NCBI GenBank assembly: GCA_964612735.1 | Contig: CAZTEB010000034.1 | Span: forward strand, 1 to 10,322 | Source: CAZTEB01 sp964612735 | GTDB lineage: Bacteria > Patescibacteriota > Microgenomatia > UBA1400 > PJMF01 | Direction of reading: 5' to 3' | DNA length: 10,322 nucleotides | Shown: positions 6,270 to 10,322 of the stretch, piece after piece | How positions within the stretch are numbered: the stretch's first letter is position 1 | How the letters are laid out: each line of letters starts with the position of its first letter | Program-made: the position numbers and the translations under genes | Notes under the pieces: generated by a model | Told to the model about the DNA's origin: nothing | Seen by the model: the letters and a program-made list of their open reading frames with translations, nothing else | Databases searched by the model: none

Positions 6270-6612
6270 CATTGTTACCACAACAACGTCTGTGTACTAT
6301 GGACCCTTGGTTCGGTGGGAGAAGGTTGATGAGTTAGTTTTTTTAACTCATCCGACTGAGCACACCACAACTAGAGAACTAATCATCACCACACTTGACT
6401 ATAGGGTGCTAGAGGCAGCGCTCGCTCACTTAGCTGAGGAGAAGCACGAAGAGTTGCTTCATCGGGTGCATGGGACATACCATGACCACAGCATCCTTGA
6501 TTGGCTAGAAGAAGAGGTCTCTGATATTACATCTATTTTGACGCAGGCAATTAGGAAAACAAAAGATGAGCTCCGCGAACTGCTCGAGGATGATGATCGG
6601 AAGCTGTCATGA
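6262..6612 (+). CDS. Small acidic protein of unknown function, between the 306-aa gene and ybeY
   Basis: The gene encodes 116 residues when started at the ATG at 6262, which overlaps the previous stop as ATGAGTAG (8 bp). Its own stop overlaps the ybeY start as ATGA. I prefer this start to the in-frame ATG at 6211, which would need a 59-bp overlap. The first half is Thr/Val/Tyr-rich and probably beta. From about residue 45 it becomes strongly helical and charged, with LAEEKHEELLHRVHGTYHDH, then ILDWLEEEV and an acidic, Lys-rich tail. Several His residues (in EKHEE, HRVHG and YHDH) could bind metal, but no known site is evident. There is no signal peptide or membrane segment. The overlaps suggest translational coupling with both neighbours. 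Confidence 0.82.
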   Translation: MSSIVTTTTSVYYGPLVRWEKVDELVFLTHPTEHTTTRELIITTLDYRVLEAALAHLAEEKHEELLHRVHGTYHDHSILDWLEEEVSDITSILTQAIRKTKDELRELLEDDDRKLS

Positions 6613-6998
6613 TAACCGTCAATCTGTACGTGGGCTCGCGCTACCCTGTGGATAGGAAAAAGCTTAGGGATACTGCAAAGGCAGCGCTAGAGCGTAGTGG
6701 CATTGATCATGCTCAGCTCGAGGTTTCGATTGTCGGGTCTCGGAAAATAAAGCAGCTCAACGAATCAAAACTTAAGCACTCAGGTACGACTGATGTGCTG
6801 TCCTTTCCTCAACACGAGCGAAATCAACTTGATGATTTTCCGATGCCAGAGGGCGTCGCCCCTCACTTAGGAGATATCGTGATAAGCTTTCCTCAGGCGG
6901 TTCGAGAAGCAAGAAGATATGGTAAGCTGGTTGATGACCAGTTGTGTTTTTATCTTGAGCACGGCTTGTTCCATTTGCTCGGCTATCATCACGAATAG
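6609..6998 (+). CDS. ybeY: YbeY endoribonuclease / rRNA maturation factor, minimal form
   Basis: YbeY is a metal-dependent single-strand endoribonuclease that takes part in 16S rRNA 3'-end maturation and ribosome quality control. The metal motif HGLFHLLGYHH gives H118-x3-H122-x5-H128, the exact spacing of the E. coli ligands, and the TDVLSFP motif is present (61-67). At 129 aa it stops one residue after the last ligand, whereas E. coli YbeY (about 155 aa) has a further C-terminal segment. At the place of the conserved Arg just before TDVLSFP (E. coli Arg59) a simple ungapped alignment gives Leu55, with Lys54 and Lys56 on either side. The start overlaps the upstream stop as ATGA, implying coupling, and dnaX follows after 27 bp. 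Confidence 0.93.
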   Translation: MITVNLYVGSRYPVDRKKLRDTAKAALERSGIDHAQLEVSIVGSRKIKQLNESKLKHSGTTDVLSFPQHERNQLDDFPMPEGVAPHLGDIVISFPQAVREARRYGKLVDDQLCFYLEHGLFHLLGYHHE

Positions 6999-7013
6999 CT
7001 CACAACGTAGTAG

Positions 7014-7019
7014 TACAAA
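7014..7019 (+). promoter_or_regulatory. Weak -10-like box before dnaX
   Basis: TACAAA ends 7 nt before the A of the dnaX ATG at 7026, the same spacing as at three upstream genes, but it lacks the highly conserved final T. No -35 or Shine-Dalgarno is seen. Expression by read-through from ybeY is equally possible. Confidence 0.3.
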
Positions 7020-7025
7020 GTAAGT

Positions 7026-8615
7026 ATGTCTTGGCACACCCAGTACCGACCTCAACGTATTAGCGACCTCCATATGAAGTCAGTTCGTGAGTCTCTGAGC
7101 CGCATGCTTGAGACAGGTAATTTGCCCCAAGCACTACTCTTTGCTGGTCCTAAAGGTACTGGAAAAACCTCTACAGCTCGGATTATTGCAGCGCTCGTAA
7201 ATGATCCCGCTAATGCAGAGGCTATCGATACTTTGTTCTTCAGTAGTTCTTCAAAGAAAGTTTCTCTAGAAGAGCCAACTGAGTCTGAGCAAACGACGGC
7301 CATAACCCGTGGAGCCTCATTTGCCGTGCATGAACTTGATGCTGCTAGCAATCGAGGTATAGATGACATTCGTCAACTCAAAGAAGAAATCCAGCTTCCT
7401 CCGCAGCAGGGAAAAATGTCTGTCTACATTCTAGATGAAGCCCACATGCTCACTACAGAGGCTTTTAATGCCCTTTTGAAAGTGCTTGAGGAGCCACCTT
7501 CACACGTCATTTTCATCTTGGCTACTACGGAGCTACATAAAATTCCTGAGACTATCGTCTCAAGGTGTACTCTCGTGCCGTTCCAATTAGCCAGCGATCA
7601 GGAAATCTATTCAGCACTAGCGGGGGTACTACAGGCAGAGAATATTGAGTTTGAGGAAGCTGCATTGAATATACTAGTTGACCAGGCAGCAGGAAGTTTT
7701 CGAGATGCAGTAAAAATGCTAGAGCAAGTAGTAGTAGGTAAAAAGAAACTGACGTCTGCAGATGTTGAGCAGTCCATAGCGACTATCAATGAAGATGTGC
7801 TAGTGACGCTCCTCAGTAGTGTTATAGCTAAGGACGATCATGCAGTGGTAGACAGCATTCAGTCCCTTCGATCTACCGGAGCTTCAGAGTCTGTAGTATA
7901 CAAACAATTACTTGCTTTTCTGCACAAGCAACTTATCGCCCACATCTCTGGAGATCCTCAAGCCAGTTTTGCTGACGCTAAGATTTGTCACTTTTTTCTT
8001 GATCAATTGCAAGACCTAAAGCTTGGTGGTTCTATAGTGCACTTAGCTTTAGAGTTAAAGTTGCTGGAGTTGATATTCAGATCTCGTGACAAGTCTGGTT
8101 CGGGCGTAGCGAAACAGCATCGAGCTTCATCTAAGGCATCAGGAAAGTCTTCGGATGCCGTGAAGGCTCAATCAGTGGCGACTCCAACTATGTCAACTGA
8201 TGAGCCTTCTTCAGTTCTCATGACAAAGAGTGTGGAGTCGACGGAGGCGGTGTCTATTCAAAGTGATAACTTGATACAACCAGACACGCTTGATGCCACG
8301 AAGCTACTTGAGGGGTGGCAACAGTTTGTCAGAGCGGTAGAGCAGAAGAACTCAACTATTGGTGCTCTACTGCGTTCGTCTTCGCCAAACCCTCAAAAAA
8401 GCAATGGCACAGCGGTAGTTGATGTGTATTATGCTTTTCATAAGGAACAGCTCGAGCTGCCTAAATGTAAAAACCTTCTTGATGAGTGTGCAATTTCTAT
8501 ACTTGGTGGTAAGCCAGTGCTTGAGTTTGTACTGGAGTCACCACCGGCTACACCAGTATCCTCCTCACAACTTGAAGAAACAAGTGAGAAGGTTGTGATT
8601 AGCGCTTTGACCTAA
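7026..8615 (+). CDS. dnaX: DNA polymerase III clamp-loader subunit gamma/tau, without zinc module
   Basis: DnaX is the AAA+ ATPase that loads the sliding clamp at the replication fork. Visible motifs are the opening WHTQYRPQ, Walker A GPKGTGKT (41-48), ELDAASNRGIDDIR (103-116), Walker B VYILDEAH (133-140), sensor 1 region LATTE (165-169) and SRC (179-181) with the arginine finger. Domains II and III follow to about 360, then a Ser/Thr-rich linker (about 362-425) and a C-terminal domain from about 430, so the 529-aa product is tau-like. The segment between Walker A and DAASNRG (about 58-98), which normally carries a four-Cys zinc module, contains no Cys; the first Cys of the protein is C181. 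The order dnaX-ybaB is the usual bacterial one. Confidence 0.95.
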   Translation: MSWHTQYRPQRISDLHMKSVRESLSRMLETGNLPQALLFAGPKGTGKTSTARIIAALVNDPANAEAIDTLFFSSSSKKVSLEEPTESEQTTAITRGASFAVHELDAASNRGIDDIRQLKEEIQLPPQQGKMSVYILDEAHMLTTEAFNALLKVLEEPPSHVIFILATTELHKIPETIVSRCTLVPFQLASDQEIYSALAGVLQAENIEFEEAALNILVDQAAGSFRDAVKMLEQVVVGKKKLTSADVEQSIATINEDVLVTLLSSVIAKDDHAVVDSIQSLRSTGASESVVYKQLLAFLHKQLIAHISGDPQASFADAKICHFFLDQLQDLKLGGSIVHLALELKLLELIFRSRDKSGSGVAKQHRASSKASGKSSDAVKAQSVATPTMSTDEPSSVLMTKSVESTEAVSIQSDNLIQPDTLDATKLLEGWQQFVRAVEQKNSTIGALLRSSSPNPQKSNGTAVVDVYYAFHKEQLELPKCKNLLDECAISILGGKPVLEFVLESPPATPVSSSQLEETSEKVVISALT

Positions 8616-8649
8616 GCACCTGAACCACTTCAGAAGCTTTGTGGTATGA

Positions 8650-8680
8650 ATGACACAACTGGCGTTTGATTTGATACAAT
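8650..8680 (+). promoter_or_regulatory. ybaB promoter, extended -10
   Basis: TGATACAAT (8672-8680) is an extended -10, with TACAAT one base from consensus. ATGACA (8650-8655) matches five of six -35 bases but with a long 19-nt spacer. Transcription would start near 8687 and give a leader of about 25 nt. This is the clearest promoter inside the rightward gene series and would uncouple ybaB from dnaX. Confidence 0.55.
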
Positions 8681-8701
8681 ACTTACCACGTACACATTGT
8701 G

Positions 8702-8706
8702 AAAGG
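8702..8706 (+). promoter_or_regulatory. ybaB ribosome binding site
   Basis: AAAGG lies 5 nt before the ATG at 8712. It is one of the few Shine-Dalgarno-like sites in the window and contrasts with the predicted leaderless genes upstream. Confidence 0.5.
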
Positions 8707-8711
8707 TAGAT

Positions 8712-9008
8712 ATGGCAAACCCCTTTAAAGCACTAGGAGATCTCAATAACTTGCGAAAGCAAGCAAAGCAAATGCAGCAAGACTTGGCTGCTGAAGAGAT
8801 TCGTATTGAACGCAATGATATCGTAGTAGTCATATCTGGTGATCAAAAGATTAAGCATTTTTCTGTGCAAGGCATCACTAGTGATGATGCAGTAGATGTG
8901 CTTAATGAAGCTGTTAAGAAATCCCAAGAACTAGCTGCTAAAAAGCTGCAATCAATGATGGGTGGCGGTATGGGTTCAGCTCTTGGCGCTGGTGCCTCGA
9001 GCAACTAG
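8712..9008 (+). CDS. ybaB: YbaB/EbfC nucleoid-associated protein
   Basis: YbaB/EbfC proteins are small dimeric DNA-binding proteins that coat the nucleoid. The 98-aa product has the family pattern: an N-terminal helix rich in Lys/Gln (LRKQAKQMQQDLAAEEI, from residue 14), a central beta sheet (about 30-55, DIVVVISGDQKIKHFSV), a C-terminal helix with LNEAVKKSQELAAKKLQSMM, and a Gly-rich tail MGGGMGS. The length is typical. It follows dnaX as in many bacteria but has its own promoter and ribosome site. The recR gene that often comes next is absent; an aminopeptidase gene starts 8 bp after the stop. Confidence 0.93.
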   Translation: MANPFKALGDLNNLRKQAKQMQQDLAAEEIRIERNDIVVVISGDQKIKHFSVQGITSDDAVDVLNEAVKKSQELAAKKLQSMMGGGMGSALGAGASSN

Positions 9009-9016
9009 GGTTGCTG

Positions 9017-10228
9017 GTGTCACAAGCTAGTTTTGTTCCCTCAAGTAAGATTTTAAATGCCTATGCTCGGGTTTTAGTAGAGTATGCTCTCAACGAAGGT
9101 TCTGGTCTTAAGTCTGGTGAAGTTGTTCAGCTTGCTGTCCCTGATGTAGCTAAGCCCCTGGCATTGGCACTCCAAAATGCTGTACTAAAAGTAGGTGGCA
9201 TACCTTTAGTTCGATTGATTGCCACTGGCTTTGAGAAGGATTTTTTTACACTGGCCAATAAGCAACAGCGAACCTTTTTTCCCAAAGAATACAGTAGGGA
9301 GAAAATTAAGATGCTTGACCATCAAGTCAGTATTATTGCCGACGTAGACCCCAAAGAACTCAAGGATGTTGATCCAAAAAAGATTTTTGAGGCACGCAAT
9401 GCTAAAGAGCAGTATCGCAAGTGGCTGTTTCAGAAAAGAGACCATGGACAGTTTACGTACACCATAGCTTTATGGGGGGTCCAAGCTAAGGCTGATGAAG
9501 TTGGCTTGAGTTTGAAGAAGTACTGGGATCAGATAATCAAAGCCTGCTATTTAGACGCTGAAGACCCTGTGGCAGAGTGGAAGGCAATTAACAAACAGCA
9601 AAAAAAGATTCTCAACAAGCTTGATGACATGGAGATAGAGTACTTGATCGTTAAAGGCGAAGACGTGGACTTAAAAGTTACCATAGGTGGGGATCGAGTT
9701 TGGGAAGGTGGGAGTGGCTACAATGTCCCTAGTTTCGAAATTTTTACTTCACCAGATTGGCGAGGCATCGAGGGTTGGGTTCGCTATAACCAACCGCTCT
9801 ATAGGTATGGCAATGTGGTCAGAGACATCGAGCTCAAGCTTGAAAAAGGCCATGTTACACAAGCAAAAGCTAGGATTGGAAATGCTGTTTTACAAGAGAT
9901 GCTTAAAACTAAAAATGCTGATAAGATAGGTGAATTTTCCCTGACGGACAAGCGTATGTCGAGGATTACACATCCTATGGCAGAGACGCTGTTTGACGAA
10001 AACATTGGTGGTCCATATGGCAATATGCATTTAGCCATTGGTATGGCATATAAGGCAAATTACCGAGGCGACCAAAGCACAATAGATGAAGAGCTTTGGC
10101 AGGAGATGGGCTTTAATGACTCAGCAGAGCACAGCGACATGGTATCTACAACTGACAGAACAGTAACTGCTTTTATGGCTGATGGCTCGAGCAAGGTCAT
10201 TTATTCTGACGGTATGTTTGTGCTATAA
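9017..10228 (+). CDS. Aminopeptidase, M29 family (aminopeptidase T/S-like)
   Basis: This is a probable cytoplasmic dinuclear-metal aminopeptidase that removes N-terminal residues from peptides. In 403-aa numbering the expected ligands are visible: E241 in NVPSFE, E306 in GEFSL, H338 and Y345 in MHLAIGMAY, and H372-S-D374. Their spacing (65, 32, 7, 27, 2) is close to that of characterised M29 enzymes (Glu250, Glu316, His345, Tyr352, His378, Asp380). The N-terminal domain has the family's LKSGEVVQL and GGIPLVRL strands. There is no ATG near the start. TTG 9011, CTG 9014 and GTG 9017 are all possible. I prefer GTG because AGGG (9007-9010) lies 6 nt upstream; this AGGG overlaps the ybaB stop, suggesting coupling with ybaB. 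No terminator is visible after the stop. Confidence 0.92.
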   Translation: MSQASFVPSSKILNAYARVLVEYALNEGSGLKSGEVVQLAVPDVAKPLALALQNAVLKVGGIPLVRLIATGFEKDFFTLANKQQRTFFPKEYSREKIKMLDHQVSIIADVDPKELKDVDPKKIFEARNAKEQYRKWLFQKRDHGQFTYTIALWGVQAKADEVGLSLKKYWDQIIKACYLDAEDPVAEWKAINKQQKKILNKLDDMEIEYLIVKGEDVDLKVTIGGDRVWEGGSGYNVPSFEIFTSPDWRGIEGWVRYNQPLYRYGNVVRDIELKLEKGHVTQAKARIGNAVLQEMLKTKNADKIGEFSLTDKRMSRITHPMAETLFDENIGGPYGNMHLAIGMAYKANYRGDQSTIDEELWQEMGFNDSAEHSDMVSTTDRTVTAFMADGSSKVIYSDGMFVL

Positions 10229-10252
10229 ATCCCCGAGGAAAGTAAACTGCGG

Positions 10253-10258
10253 TATAAT
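10253..10258 (+). promoter_or_regulatory. Promoter -10 box of the tRNA-Gln gene
   Basis: A perfect TATAAT lies 10 nt before the first base of the tRNA, so the primary transcript would carry only about 4 extra 5' nucleotides for RNase P to remove. No clear -35 box is seen 16-18 nt upstream. Confidence 0.55.
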
Positions 10259-10268
10259 AGCTACTCAC

Positions 10269-10322
10269 TCCCGGATAGTGAAGTGGCATCACAACAGTTT
10301 CTGGCACTGTTATCCTAGGTTC
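10269..10322 (+). tRNA. tRNA-Gln(CUG), 3' end outside window
   Basis: The cloverleaf can be drawn by hand. The acceptor 5' strand is TCCCGGA (10269-10275), followed by TA at positions 8-9. The D stem is GTGA/TCAC around a 7-nt loop with GG, and the anticodon stem is ACAGT/ACTGT with all five pairs matched. The loop TTCTGGC has U33 and anticodon CTG (10301-10303). A 4-nt variable loop, the T-stem strand CTAGG and TTC at the right edge follow. CUG decodes CAG, glutamine. U1 and the D loop without a base 20a are features that bacterial GatCAB uses to recognise tRNA-Gln. The T loop, T-stem 3' strand, acceptor 3' strand and CCA are cut off. Confidence 0.85.

Noticed and set aside
8394..8400. AAAAAAG in dnaX as a programmed frameshift site producing gamma
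   Set aside because: The reading frame divides it as CAA-AAA-AGC, not A-AAA-AAG, so tandem slippage does not apply. It also lies near the C-terminus, not at the gamma/tau boundary.
8620..8645. Hairpins CTGAA/TTCAG and ACCAC/GTGGT after dnaX as a terminator
   Set aside because: The stems are only 5 bp, mutually exclusive, and no T-run follows. I do not call a terminator here.
363..10228. Alternative genetic code with TGA read as Gly or Trp, known in some Patescibacteria
   Set aside because: No conserved gene contains an in-frame TGA, and the 116-aa gene uses TGA as its stop.
1..10322. CRISPR array, insertion sequence, prophage or defence system
   Set aside because: No spaced direct repeats, terminal inverted repeats, transposase, integrase or defence-type ORF was seen on either strand.

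Overview
The window looks like bacterial chromosome from the Candidate Phyla Radiation (Patescibacteria). This is inferred from gene style rather than from a marker gene. The housekeeping enzymes are compact: an AspRS without the GAD insertion, a DnaX without its zinc module, and a YbeY that ends right after its metal motif. They sit among several lineage-type proteins of unknown function. Base composition is moderate and TGA is read as a stop. I cannot place it below phylum level. No mobile element, phage gene, CRISPR array or sign of horizontal transfer is visible.

Layout. Positions 1-300 are leftward. They hold the first 18 codons of a gene running off the left edge, with its own promoter and a good Shine-Dalgarno. 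Next to it is a small self-contained unit: a near-consensus promoter, a 26-codon ORF or small RNA, and a strong terminator. From 351 on everything is rightward: aspS, a D-Ala-D-Ala carboxypeptidase-like protein, a membrane-anchored protein of unknown function, gltX, a 306-aa protein with a possible double-psi beta-barrel end, a 116-aa unknown protein overlapping ybeY, then dnaX, ybaB, an M29 aminopeptidase, and the 5' three quarters of a tRNA-Gln(CUG) cut by the right edge.

How the genes fit together. Three themes mix. Translation is represented by aspS, gltX, ybeY and tRNA-Gln. The cell envelope is represented by the carboxypeptidase, the anchored protein and perhaps the 306-aa protein. Replication and nucleoid functions are represented by dnaX and ybaB. 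The AspRS carries the His typical of non-discriminating bacterial enzymes, and the tRNA-Gln starts with U1. Both fit a cell that makes Asn-tRNA and Gln-tRNA by GatCAB amidation, though no gat gene lies here.

Expression. The most striking non-coding pattern is that aspS, the carboxypeptidase, the anchored protein and, less clearly, dnaX have a -10-like hexamer whose last base lies exactly 7 nt before the A of ATG, with no Shine-Dalgarno. This predicts leaderless mRNAs. The leftward gene and ybaB instead have purine-rich ribosome sites, so two initiation modes seem to coexist.
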